Assembly: GCA_963818445.1 (NCBI GenBank)
Contig: CAWFSG010000020.1
Location: forward strand, 83,419 to 147,418
Direction: 5' to 3'
Origin: Prado023 sp963818445
Lineage (GTDB): Bacteria > Actinomycetota > Actinomycetes > S36-B12 > CAIYMF01
DNA: 64,000 nucleotides
How positions within the stretch are numbered: position 1 is the first letter of the stretch; each line of letters begins with the position of its first letter. The notes below the pieces were generated by a model. The model saw only the letters and a list, made by a program, of their open reading frames with translations, had not been told where the DNA came from and did no database searches. Position numbers and translations under genes: made by a program. Shown here piece by piece: positions 52,716 to 61,934 of this stretch.

Positions 52716-52792
52716 TTGCGCTGCACTTGCGACGATTCAGCGACGCAGACGCAGCGCAACTCCGTGTCGGGCGACGCAGACGCAGCGCAACT
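52716..52792. repeat. Direct and inverted repeat in the MetE-like / ligA intergenic region
   Basis: Two identical 22-bp copies begin with GCGACGCAGACG and end GCGCAACT, at 52740-52761 and 52771-52792. A further TTGCGCTGC at 52716-52724 is the inverse of GCAGCGCAA at 52751-52759, so the segment can also fold as a 9-bp stem. The sequence is non-coding and lies between co-directional genes; it may be a dispersed intergenic element or protein-binding site. Confidence 0.6.
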
Positions 52793-52834
52793 GCACGGCG
52801 CCCGTCGGGGGCCGCCGGTGTCGGGGGGCACCGG

Positions 52835-52840
52835 TAACCT
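52835..52840 (+). promoter_or_regulatory. Probable leaderless -10 box of ligA
   Basis: TAACCT ends 6 bp before the GTG at 52847 with no Shine-Dalgarno between, suggesting a leaderless ligA transcript. Confidence 0.45.
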
Positions 52841-52846
52841 GCGGGC

Positions 52847-55065
52847 GTGACGCAGATCGAGGATGCCCGCGCCCGCTGGGTGCATCTGGTGGAGCTGGTG
52901 GAGGCTGCCCGGGCGGCGTACTACCAGCGGGACGCACCCACGCTCTCCGACGCGGAGTACGACGCCCTGTTCGCCGAGCTGGTGGCCCTGGAGGCCGAGC
53001 ATCCGGAGCTGGTGAGCCAGGACTCGCCGACCCAGTCGGTGGGCGGGGCACGGGCGGAGATGTTCGATCCGGTCGAGCACCTGGAGCGCCTGTACTCGCT
53101 GGACAATGCGTTCACCGACGAGGAGCTCGTGGCGTGGGCTGAGCGGGTCGAGGGGGCGGTCGACCGGTTCCCGCCGGTGCTGTGCGAGTTGAAGATCGAC
53201 GGGCTGGCCGTCGACATCGTGTACCGCTCGGGGCGACTGGTGTCGGTGGCCACCCGGGGTGATGGTCGCGTGGGGGAGGACGTCACCTACAACGCGCAGT
53301 TCATCCCGGCGATCCCCGCGAGGCTGGCCCCAACCGGCGATGCGGCCGTGCCTGCGCTCGTCGAGGTGCGCGGCGAGGTGTTCTTCCCGGTGGCCGACTT
53401 CGAGCGGATCAACGACGAGCAGTTGGCGCTGGGGCGCTCGCCGTTCGCCAACCCGCGCAACACCGCGGCCGGGACGCTGCGCCAGCGGATCGACCGCCGC
53501 GAGGAGGAGCTCGCCAAGGCGACCGCCGCGCTCGAGGCGGCCCGGGCCCGATCGGCGACCGCGGGCGCGCTCGAGCGGGCTGAGGGGCGGGTGGCCCGGA
53601 TGGCTGCGGAGGTCGAGCGGGTCCGGTCGAACATGGGACGCCTGCGCCTGACGGTCCACGGGGTGGGTGCCCGCGAGGGGTTCGCGATCGAGACCCAGTC
53701 GCACGGGTACGAGGTGCTGCGCGAGCTGGGTCTGCCGACCTCGGACCGGGCGAGGGTGGTGGCCGACCTCGATGCCGTGCGCGAGTTCATCGCCTACTAC
53801 GCCGAGCACCGCCACGACGTGGAGCACGAGATCGACGGCGTGGTCGTCAAGGTCGACGACCTCGAGCTGCAGGGTCAGCTCGGCGCCACATCACGTGCGC
53901 CGCGGTGGGCGATCGCCTTCAAGTACCCGCCCGAGGTGGTTCGCACGCGACTGCGCGACATCCGGGTCAACGTCGGGCGCACCGGTCGGGTCACCCCGTA
54001 CGCGGTGATGGAGCCGGCGAAGGTGGCCGGCTCGACCGTGGAGATGGCCACCCTGCACAACGCCAGCGAGGTCGCGCGCAAGGGGGTGCTGATCGGCGAC
54101 ATGGTGTTCCTGCGCAAGGCCGGGGACGTGATCCCCGAGGTGATCGGTCCCGTTGTCGAGGAGCGCACCGGCGCCGAGCGCGCGTTCGTGATGCCGACCC
54201 ACTGCCCGGAGTGCGGCACACCGCTGGCGCCGGCGAAGGAGGGCGATGTCGACATCCGCTGCCCGAACACGCGCTCCTGCCCCGCCCAGCTGCGGGAGCG
54301 GGTGTTCCACGTCGCCTCACGCGGGGCGTTCGACATCGAGGGCCTGGGCTGGAAGGCGGGCGTCGCGCTGCTCGAGTCCGGGGTCGTGACTGACGAGGGC
54401 GACCTGTTCGCCCTCGATGCAGCGACGCTGCGCACCGTCCCGTTCTTCACGAGGGCCGCGAAGGCAGGGGAGGTCGGTCCGCAGCTCTCGGCCAACGCCG
54501 AGGTCCTGCTGGCCCAGCTGGAGAAGGCGAAGGCCCAGCCCCTGTGGCGGGTCCTGGTCGCACTTTCCATCCGACACGTGGGCCCGACCGCAGCCCAGGC
54601 GCTGGCCCGCGAGTTCAGCTCCGTGGACGCCGTCGTGGCGCGTCGGTGGAGCAGCTGGCAACGACCGAGGGAGTGGGCCCGATCATCGCCGAGGCCGTCG
54701 TCGAGTGGTTCGCCGTGGACTGGCACCGCGAGGTGGTCGAGAAGTGGCGTTCGGCCGGGGTCCGGATGGCCGACGAGGTCGTGGAGACCGGCCCCCAGCC
54801 GCTGGCAGGGCTCACGGTGGTGATCACCGGGTCGTTGCCCGGATTCACGCGGGACAGCGCGGCCGAGGCGGTCACGTCGCGCGGCGGGAAGGTCGCGTCC
54901 TCAGTGTCGAAGAAGACGGACTTCGTGGTGGTCGGGGAGAACGCCGGCTCCAAGGCCGACAAGGCGATCGCCCTGGCCCGCCCGATGCTCGACGCCGACG
55001 GCTTCGCGGTGCTGCTCGAGCAGGGACCAGAAGCCGCTTCCACGGTGTCGAAGGTGGGCGGGTAG
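52847..55065 (+). CDS. ligA: NAD-dependent DNA ligase LigA, frameshifted
   Basis: About 739 residues when joined. Ia domain AAYYQRDAPTLSDAEYDALF; adenylation lysine in CELKIDGLAVDIVY near residue 122; zinc cysteines in CPECGTPLAP and RCPNTRSCPAQ; a helix-hairpin-helix region; and a BRCT domain, LAGLTVVITGSLPGFTRDSA. The frame breaks at about 54636-54640, where one base (a G/C in GGCGGCG) appears to be missing, so the BRCT domain is in another frame. LigA is essential, so this is probably an assembly error. An extra charged helical insert (EEELAKATAALEAARARS onward, about residues 222-264) interrupts the adenylation-domain end. Confidence 0.93.
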
Positions 55066-55481
55066 CCCGGCTGCGCATCCGCTCGGTTCGGGAGCAGCGA
55101 CGGGAGCACGACGGGTCCTGCTCGCGAGGCTCGTTCGTCACTGAGGGCGCCGCCCGGCGCGGGCCATCGGGCTGGTTCCGAGCATCCAACGGGCGGGTTT
55201 GGCTCAGGTGGTCTGGCTCACTGCGGGCGCGTCCCGGGAGTCCAGGTTGCGGCGTCGCCAGGCCGCAACCTGTGGACAACTGGTTGCCGGATCCGGGAGT
55301 CGGTGCGAACGTACGCATGCGCCGCGGGGGAGGCGCTGGGCGTGGAGGGGGAGCCACGCGTGTAAGGCAGGTCACCGCCAGCCTGCCGGCCTGGCGGAGC
55401 TGGCTGCGACGGTGGCCTGCCGCGTAGGCGTCAGGCGACGATTTCGGGCGGTGCCGGCGCGGCCGACCTAGGATGTGCCCC
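55066..55481. other. Intergenic region between ligA and gatC with a strong hairpin
   Basis: 416 bp without a recognisable gene. At 55243-55272, CAGGTTGCGGC and GCCGCAACCTG form a perfect 11-bp stem with an 8-nt loop, a candidate terminator or structured RNA element. I see no tRNA-like fold and no convincing short coding frame in the rest. Confidence 0.5.
55469..55474 (+). promoter_or_regulatory. Probable leaderless -10 box of gatC
   Basis: TAGGAT ends 7 bp before the ATG at 55482. No Shine-Dalgarno is visible. An in-frame ATG at 55473 overlaps the box itself, which argues for the 55482 start. Confidence 0.5.
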
Positions 55482-55790
55482 ATGCCTGAGAACCCATCGG
55501 CGATCACGCGCGAGCAGGTGGCCCACCTCGGTCGCCTGGCCCGGCTGTCGCTCACTGAGGACGAACTCGACCACTACAGCGCCCAGCTCGCCGACATCCT
55601 CGGTGCGGTCGCCCGCGTGACTGAGGTCGCCACCCCGGACGTGCCGGCCACCTCGCACCCGATGCCCCTGGAGAACGTCTTCCGTGAGGACGTACCCCGT
55701 CCGAGCCTGACTCAGGCCGAGGCTCTGTCCGGTGCGCCCGCCGCCGAGGACGATCGCTTCCGCGTCCCGCGCATCCTGGATGAGGAGTGA
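55482..55790 (+). CDS. gatC: Aspartyl/glutamyl-tRNA amidotransferase subunit C
   Basis: 102 residues. ITREQVAHLGRLARLSLTEDELDHYSAQL and LENVFREDVPRPSLTQAEAL match GatC along its length. It stabilises the GatA-GatB interface in the enzyme that converts Glu-tRNA(Gln) and Asp-tRNA(Asn) to the amide forms. The ATG at 55482 fits the leaderless -10 box just upstream. The stop overlaps the gatA GTG (GTGA). Confidence 0.93.
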   Translation: MPENPSAITREQVAHLGRLARLSLTEDELDHYSAQLADILGAVARVTEVATPDVPATSHPMPLENVFREDVPRPSLTQAEALSGAPAAEDDRFRVPRILDEE

Positions 55791-57298
55791 GCGAGATGGC
55801 CCACGATCTCGACCTGACCCGCCTCACCGCGTCGCAGCACTCCGAGCTGCTGCGCAGCCGCGCCGTCTCCGCCCGCGAGCTTGCCACCGCGCACCTCGAT
55901 CGGATCGCCGCTGTCGACGGCGACATCCACGCGTTCCTGCACGTCGACTCCGAGGGCGCCCTTGCCGCCGCGGATGCGATCGACACCGCTCGGGCCGCCG
56001 GCGAGGAGCTCGGCCCGCTGGCCGGTGTCCCCCTGGCGCTCAAGGACGTCCTGACGATGAAGGGCGCCCCCACCACATGCGGCTCGCGGATCCTCGAGGG
56101 ATGGCACCCGCCGTACGACGCCACCGTCACCCGGCGCCTGCGCGAGGCCGGGATCGTCATCCTCGGCAAGACCAACATGGACGAGTTCGCGATGGGCTCC
56201 TCGACCGAGCACTCCGCCTACGGCCCGACCCACAACCCGTGGGACCTCGAGCGCATCCCGGGCGGATCCGGCGGCGGGAGCGCCGCAGCGCTGGCGGCTT
56301 TCGAGGCCCCTCTGGCCATCGGCACCGACACCGGCGGCTCGATCCGCCAGCCGGCCGCCGTCACCGGCACGGTCGGCGTCAAGCCCACCTACGGGGCGGT
56401 GTCGCGCTACGGACTCGTTGCCCTGGCCTCGTCCCTGGACCAGGCCGGGCCCTGCGCCCGCACAGTGCTCGACACCGCACTGCTCCACGAGGTCATCGCC
56501 GGCCACGACCCCATGGACTCCACTTCGCTGCAGCAGCCCGTTCCCGACGTGGTGGCCGCGGCCAAGCGCGCCGACGTCGCCGGCATGCGGATCGGACTGG
56601 TCAAGGAGCTCGGCGGCGAGGGCTACCAGGCCGGCGTGCGCCAGCGCTTCGCCGAGGCGGTCGCCATCCTCGAGAAGCTGGGCGCCGAGGTCGTCGAGGT
56701 GTCCTGCCCGAGCTTCGACTACGCGCTGGCGGCGTACTACCTGATCCTTCCCAGCGAGGCGTCGAGCAACCTGGCCAAGTTCGACGGCATGCGCTACGGC
56801 CAGCGCGTCGGCGACGACGGCTCACGCTCGGTCGAGGAGGTCATGAGCCTCACCCGCGAGGCCGGCTTCGGTGCCGAGGTCAAGCGCCGGATCATGCTGG
56901 GCACCTACGCCCTGTCGAGCGGCTACTACGACGCGTACTACGGGTCAGCACAGAAGGTCCGCACCCTGATCCAGCGCGACTTCGCGGCCGCGTTCGCGAA
57001 GGCAGACGTGCTCATCTCACCCACCGCGCCCACGACGGCGTTCAAGCTCGGCGAGAAGCTCGACGACCCGCTGGCCATGTACCTCAACGACGTGGCGACC
57101 ATCCCGGTGAACCTGGCGGGCAACGCCGCGATGAGCCTGCCCGTCGGGCTGGCCCCGGAGGACGGCCTGCCCGTCGGCCTGCAGATCATCGCCCCGGCGA
57201 TGGCCGACGACCGGCTCTACCGGGTGGGCGGCGCGCTGGAACAGGCGCTGTTCAACCGATGGGGCGGCCTGCTGATCGAGGAGGTGCCGGCGCGATGA
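55787..57298 (+). CDS. gatA: Aspartyl/glutamyl-tRNA amidotransferase subunit A
   Basis: 503 residues, amidase signature family. The catalytic Lys is in VPLALKDVLTMKGAPTTCGS and the Ser-cisSer pair is in the GSGGGSAAALAAF to GTDTGGSIRQPAAVTG segment (near residues 155-180). It releases ammonia from glutamine for GatB. The start is GTG 55787, overlapping the gatC stop, or ATG 55796. It ends overlapping the gatB ATG. Confidence 0.95.
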   Translation: MSEMAHDLDLTRLTASQHSELLRSRAVSARELATAHLDRIAAVDGDIHAFLHVDSEGALAAADAIDTARAAGEELGPLAGVPLALKDVLTMKGAPTTCGSRILEGWHPPYDATVTRRLREAGIVILGKTNMDEFAMGSSTEHSAYGPTHNPWDLERIPGGSGGGSAAALAAFEAPLAIGTDTGGSIRQPAAVTGTVGVKPTYGAVSRYGLVALASSLDQAGPCARTVLDTALLHEVIAGHDPMDSTSLQQPVPDVVAAAKRADVAGMRIGLVKELGGEGYQAGVRQRFAEAVAILEKLGAEVVEVSCPSFDYALAAYYLILPSEASSNLAKFDGMRYGQRVGDDGSRSVEEVMSLTREAGFGAEVKRRIMLGTYALSSGYYDAYYGSAQKVRTLIQRDFAAAFAKADVLISPTAPTTAFKLGEKLDDPLAMYLNDVATIPVNLAGNAAMSLPVGLAPEDGLPVGLQIIAPAMADDRLYRVGGALEQALFNRWGGLLIEEVPAR

Positions 57299-58817
57299 CC
57301 CAGCCGACGACGCAGCTGATGGATTTCGACACCGCCCTGGAGCGGTTCGACCCGGTGATGGGCCTGGAGGTCCACGTCGAGCTGAACACCGCGACCAAGA
57401 TGTTCTGCGGCTGCTCCACGGTGTTCGGCGCCGAGCCCAACACCCAGGTGTGCCCCGTCTGCCTGGGCCTGCCCGGAGCACTCCCGGCGCTGAACCGGGT
57501 CGGCGTCGAGTCGGCGATGCGGATCGGCCTGGCGTTGAACTGCCAGGTCGCCGAGTGGTGCCGGTTCGCGCGGAAGAACTACTTCTACCCGGACATGCCG
57601 AAGAACTTCCAGACCTCCCAGTACGACGAGCCCATCTGCTTCGACGGGTACCTCGACGTCGACTACGAGACCCCCGAGGGCCGCCAGACGTTCCGGGTGG
57701 GCATCGAGCGTGCCCACATGGAGGAGGACACCGGCAAGAACAGCCACGTCGGCGGGGCCACCGGCCGCATCCACGGGGCCGACTACTCGCTGGTCGACTA
57801 CAACCGGGCCGGCATCCCGCTGATCGAGATCGTCACCAAGCCGATCGAGGGCGCGGGCGCTACGCCCCCGAGGTCGCCAAGGCCTACGTCGCCGCACTGC
57901 GCGAGCTGCTGCGGGCGCTGGGCGTCTCGGACGTCCGGATGGAACAGGGGTCCCTGCGCTGCGACGTGAACGTCTCGCTCCGCCCGGACCCGGCCGGCCC
58001 CTTCGGGACCAGGTCGGAGACCAAGAACGTCAACTCGCTGCGCTCGGTCGAGCGGTCGGTGCGCTACGAGATCGGCCGACAGGCCGCGCTGCTCACCGAG
58101 GGCGGGAAGGTCGTCCAGGAGACCCGGCACTGGCACGAGGACACCGGCCTGACCACCTCGGGGCGCATCAAGGAGGAGTCGGAGGACTACCGCTACTTCC
58201 CCGAGCCGGACCTCGTCCCGATCGCGCCGTCGCGTGAGTGGGTCGAGGCGCTGCGCGCGACCCTGCCGGAGAATCCGGCCGTGCGCCGGACCCGGATCGC
58301 CGCTGAGTGGGGCATCACCGATCACGACATGGCCACGGTGATCAACGCCGGGGCGCTGGACCTCGTGGAGGCGACCATCGCCGCGGGCTGCGACCAGGCC
58401 TCGGCGCGCAAGTGGTGGACCGGTGAGCTGTCGCGGATCGCCAGGGATCAGGGCGTCGAGCTCGCGGAGCTGCCGATCAGCCCGGCCCAGGTCGCCGAGC
58501 TCGAGTCGCTCGTGGTGGCAGGCACGGTCAACGACAAGTTGGCCCGGCAGGTCATCGAGGGCGTGCTTGCGGGCGAGGGTTCCCCGGCCGAGGTGGTCGC
58601 GGGTCGCGGGCTGGCCGTGGTCTCCGACGACGGACCGCTGCTGGCCGCGATCGACGACGCCCTGGCCGCTCAGCCCGACGTCGCGGACAAGATCCGTGGT
58701 GGGAAGGTCCAGGCCGCGGGCGCGATCGTGGGTGCGGTCATGAAGGCCACCCGCGGCCAGGCCGACGCAGGGCGCGTCCGTTCGCTGATCTTCGAACGCC
58801 TCGGCGTCGAGGAGTAG
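57295..58817 (+). CDS. gatB: Aspartyl/glutamyl-tRNA amidotransferase subunit B, frameshifted
   Basis: About 507 residues when joined. FDPVMGLEVHVELNTATKMFC is the family start, with CGC and CPVCLGLPGALP cysteines for zinc. AGIPLIEIVTKPIEG then breaks at about 57852-57858, where one base is missing, and RYAPEVAKAYVAALRELLRALG continues in another frame through the tail domain ending IFERLGVEE. It activates the misacylated tRNA by ATP. Because the gene is essential where GlnRS is absent, an assembly indel is the likely explanation. Confidence 0.93.
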
Positions 58818-58960
58818 CCCTTACGGCCGACCGCTGGTCGACCCCACCCGCAATCGGTCCGCTTTCCAGTGGCCCGATTCCGGGTTGGTTCGGATTTCTG
58901 AGCGGATTCGCTCGGAGACCCGGACGAACTGCAATCGCGACGACCCGGCTCGGACAGCAG

Positions 58961-58989
58961 AGCGCCCCGGCCGATCCGACCGGGGCGCT
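58961..58989. terminator. Bidirectional terminator between gatB and bioY
   Basis: AGCGCCCCGG and CCGGGGCGCT form a perfect 10-bp stem around a 9-nt loop between two convergent genes. The remaining part of this 191 bp gap shows nothing else notable. Confidence 0.7.
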
Positions 58990-59008
58990 GCGCTGTACCA
59001 GGGGACGC

Positions 59009-59602
59009 CTACTCCGCGGTGAACTTCTCCACGGCGCGCCACGCCAGCGGGAACAGCCCGGCCGCGAGCGCCACCTTGAGGGCGTCGCCGAGCAGGAACG
59101 GGGTCACGCCCAGTGAGATCGCCTTGGACAGCGACACGTCGATCGCGGCGGCCAACCAGATGGCTCCGATGGCGTAGATGACGACGTTGCCCAGGACCAT
59201 CAGGCCCGCGGTGCGGGGGGCGGTGCGGGTGGCGCCGCGCTCGGCCAGCCAGCCCACGAGTGCCGCCGCGGCGATGAAGCCCAGGACGTAGCCGAAGCTG
59301 ACGGTGAGGGCCCCGGCCCTGAAGGCGCTCGACCCCTCAGCGAACCACGGCACTCCCGCGAGGCCCGCGACTGCATAGAGGCTCATCGAGGCGACGCCGC
59401 GCCACATGCCCAAGGAGGCGGCGGTGAGCAGCACGGCGAAGGTCTGGCCCGTGAGCGGGACCGGCGTGAACGGCAGCGGGATCGCGACCTGCGCGGCCAG
59501 GCCGACGAAGGCCGCCCCGGCGATGACGAGGACGGCGTTGCGGATGGCGCTGCGCCCGAAGGCGTCGGCGAGGACGCCGGGGGCGGGGGTGGCGAGGGAC
59601 AT
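59009..59602 (-). CDS. bioY: Biotin transporter BioY
   Basis: 197 residues, six hydrophobic segments. AAQVAIPLPFTPVPLTGQTFAVLL is the BioY signature, YAVAGLAGVPWFAEGSSAF and FGYVLGFIAAAALVGWLAERG follow, and FLLGDALKVALAAGL ends the protein. It is the S component that binds biotin, working alone or with a shared ECF module. No bioM/bioN genes are adjacent. ATG at 59602 follows AGGAGAG. Confidence 0.93.
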   Translation of the reverse strand: MSLATPAPGVLADAFGRSAIRNAVLVIAGAAFVGLAAQVAIPLPFTPVPLTGQTFAVLLTAASLGMWRGVASMSLYAVAGLAGVPWFAEGSSAFRAGALTVSFGYVLGFIAAAALVGWLAERGATRTAPRTAGLMVLGNVVIYAIGAIWLAAAIDVSLSKAISLGVTPFLLGDALKVALAAGLFPLAWRAVEKFTAE

Positions 59603-59730
59603 GGGCACTCTCCTGATCGAACGGCCGACGACTGCCCGCCGGCTGGGACGGGGCGAGCCTATCGGGAGCGGCGGGGCGCATGGGCGGGGACCCGGGTCGG
59701 CAATGAACGGGAAACCGTCAGGCGACGACG

Positions 59731-59736
59731 TAACCT
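59731..59736 (+). promoter_or_regulatory. Probable leaderless -10 box of the secreted phosphatase gene
   Basis: TAACCT ends 6 bp before the GTG at 59743, the same hexamer and spacing as at ligA. Confidence 0.45.
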
Positions 59737-59742
59737 TGCCAC

Positions 59743-60627
59743 GTGCGCAAGCTCCCGGTGGTGTCGTTCGCGGTGGCCCTCTCCGGGCTGGCCCTGGTCG
59801 TGGGATCGCTTGGCGGTGCCGCAACAGCCACGGACGCGGTCCCGGCTGAGGTGACGGGCGCCCAGGGACCGGGGGTCCACGTCGTCGCGGTCGGTGACAT
59901 CGCCAATCCCGGCGGTGCCTACGCCCAGACGGCCGCGCTCACCCGGACCCTCAATCCCGAACGGGTGCTCCTCGCGGGTGACATCGCCTACCCGAACGGG
60001 GCGCTCGCCGAGCTGCAGAAGACCTTCAGCCCGGACTGGGGTGGATTCCGTCCCACGTGGCTCCCGGTGCCGGGCAATCACGAGTACCGCACCGCTGGAG
60101 CGGCCGGGTACCGCGAGTTCTTCGACGAGACCGGTGGTCTGTACTGGTCGAAGAAGGTCGGCTCGTGGCGGGTGATCGGCCTGGACTCGGAGAAGGTCGC
60201 CAGCTCCACGCAGCGCAAGTGGCTCAAGGCCACGCTGAAGAAGTACAACGGGAAGCCGACCCTGGTCATGTGGCACCGGCCGCGCTACTCCCGTGGTGAG
60301 CACTCCGACCAGGCCAATACGGCCGGGCTGTACAACCTGGTCCGCCGGGACAAGGACGTGAAGCTGCTCGTCTGGGGTCACGACCACGACTACGAGCGGA
60401 TGAGCATCCCGGTGTCGGGCCGCAGCGCACCGCTGCCAGCCTTCGTCGTGGGCACGGGTGGCGCCGAGCAGCGGACCGAAACCACAAATGACACCAGGAC
60501 GTGGAGCGAGTTCTTCGACAACACGCACTACGGCGTGCTGGACCTCCGGTTGGCCGAGCGGTCCTTCAGCTGGGCCTTCGTGACCATTGATGGCACGTCC
60601 CTGGACAGCGGCTCCCAGACCTGGTGA
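59743..60627 (+). CDS. Secreted metallophosphoesterase
   Basis: 294 residues. An N-terminal signal peptide (MRKLPVVSFAVALSGLALVVGSLGGAATA, shown here in parts: a basic MRKL, a hydrophobic core, and an AxA site near residue 29) precedes a calcineurin-like domain: VAVGDIANPGG, LLAGDIAYPNG, PVPGNHEYRT, VMWHRPRYSRG and LVWGHDHDYER for the two metals. The substrate is probably an extracellular phosphate ester. The layout resembles purple acid phosphatase-like proteins. It is related to the membrane-anchored enzyme at 24287. Confidence 0.86.
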   Translation: MRKLPVVSFAVALSGLALVVGSLGGAATATDAVPAEVTGAQGPGVHVVAVGDIANPGGAYAQTAALTRTLNPERVLLAGDIAYPNGALAELQKTFSPDWGGFRPTWLPVPGNHEYRTAGAAGYREFFDETGGLYWSKKVGSWRVIGLDSEKVASSTQRKWLKATLKKYNGKPTLVMWHRPRYSRGEHSDQANTAGLYNLVRRDKDVKLLVWGHDHDYERMSIPVSGRSAPLPAFVVGTGGAEQRTETTNDTRTWSEFFDNTHYGVLDLRLAERSFSWAFVTIDGTSLDSGSQTW

Positions 60628-60662
60628 CCCGCAGCGCACAGGCGGGTACCGCCCGTGCGGGC

Positions 60663-60668
60663 TAGGCT
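60663..60668 (+). promoter_or_regulatory. Probable leaderless -10 box of the S51-like/CysS-tail gene
   Basis: TAGGCT ends 6 bp before the GTG at 60675, with no Shine-Dalgarno. Confidence 0.45.
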
Positions 60669-60674
60669 TCCGGG

Positions 60675-61934
60675 GTGCCGCGGCGACTGGTGATCATGGG
60701 CTCGGGAGAGACGACAACCGGGATGCTCGGCGTCCATCGGGAGGTGTTCTCCGGCCTGCCGGACCCGACAGACGCCCGGCTCATGGACAGCCCGTTCGCG
60801 TTCCAGGAGAACGCTGACGAGCTGGTCGAGAAGATCAACCAGTACTTCACGGAGTCGCTGGGACATCCGTTGCGTGCGATCAACCTGCCCGCCTCGGCCG
60901 ATGCCCTGACGGTCGAGCGCGCGCTGGCCGACATCCGGGCCGCCGACTGGGTCTTCGCCGGACCCGGTTCGCCGAGCTACGCCCGGCGGTGCTGGGAGGC
61001 TACGGGGGTCCCCGAGGCGCTCGCCGGTGTCGTGGCGCCCGGCCGGTCGGGTTCCCTCGTGTTCGCGTCCGCGGCCGTGGTCACCCTCGGGGACTGGGCG
61101 CTTCCGGTGTACGAGATCTACAAGGTCGGCGAGGATCCCCGCTGGGAGCCGGGAATCGGTCTCATGAGCCAGATCCTGGGCTGGCGCTGCGCGGTCATCC
61201 CGCACTACGACAATCGCGAGGGCGGAACGCACGACACCCGGTTCTGCTACGTCGGCGGCAGGCGCCTTGGGCAGATCGAGGCCGACCTGGGTGATGGCTT
61301 CATCCTCGGGGTCGATGAGCACACAGCGTTGGTTCTGGACCTCGACGCCGGCACGGCGTGGGTGGCCGGACGCAGCGCTGTGACATTGCGGGTGGCCGGG
61401 GTCGAGGACGTGGTGCCGAACGGCTCACGGCTGACGATCGCCGAGCTCGAGGACCGGATCGCCGCGCTCGGGGCGGCAGCGGCCGTGGGGCATGTGGTCG
61501 ACGGGTCGGGCAACGTGGGGGGCGGCGAGGCTGCCGCGGCCGGAAGCGTGGGCGCACTCGATCAGCCTGGCGGGAACGGCCCCCCCGTGGTCCCGGCAAC
61601 GGATCTGGATCCGCCTGCGGAACCCGCCACGGACCCGGGCGCCAACCCCGCTGCCGGCGCGGCTGACCTCGCCCGCTCGATCCTCGCCGGCCTCCCGGCG
61701 TCCGCAACCGACGAGCGCGCCGCTGTGGTGGCACTCGTGCACCAGGCGGAGGCCGCATCCGCCACGCACGACCGGGAGCTCGCGGGCCGGGCGGTCCAGG
61801 CGTTGGTCGACCTGCGTGCGGACAGCCGCGCAGCAGGGGACTGGGCGGCCAGCGACCGCCTGCGCGACGTCCTGGCCGGAGTCGGCGTCGAGGTGCGGGA
61901 CAGCCGCGAGGGGTCGACGTGGCAGTGGACGTGA
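60675..61934 (+). CDS. Type 1 glutamine amidotransferase-like (S51-type) protein with CysS C-terminal-like tail
   Basis: 419 residues. The N-terminal 260 residues resemble the S51/cyanophycinase-like fold: RLVIMGSGETTTGML, WVFAGPGSPSYARR and LVFASAAVVTLGDWALP; the usual G-x-S-A-G nucleophile elbow is altered to F-A-S-A-A. A Gly/Ala/Pro-rich linker of about 60 residues follows. The last 50 residues (LRADSRAAGDWAASDRLRD, then VGVEVRDSREGSTWQW) look like the C-terminal domain of cysteinyl-tRNA synthetase. Function is unknown. It overlaps the next, similar S51-like gene. Confidence 0.75.
   Translation: MPRRLVIMGSGETTTGMLGVHREVFSGLPDPTDARLMDSPFAFQENADELVEKINQYFTESLGHPLRAINLPASADALTVERALADIRAADWVFAGPGSPSYARRCWEATGVPEALAGVVAPGRSGSLVFASAAVVTLGDWALPVYEIYKVGEDPRWEPGIGLMSQILGWRCAVIPHYDNREGGTHDTRFCYVGGRRLGQIEADLGDGFILGVDEHTALVLDLDAGTAWVAGRSAVTLRVAGVEDVVPNGSRLTIAELEDRIAALGAAAAVGHVVDGSGNVGGGEAAAAGSVGALDQPGGNGPPVVPATDLDPPAEPATDPGANPAAGAADLARSILAGLPASATDERAAVVALVHQAEAASATHDRELAGRAVQALVDLRADSRAAGDWAASDRLRDVLAGVGVEVRDSREGSTWQWT

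Noticed and set aside
45560..57860. Programmed frameshifting in etfB, ligA and gatB
   Set aside because: No slippery heptamer with downstream pseudoknot is evident, these genes are not known to use it, and similar breaks occur in unrelated genes, which fits assembly indels better.
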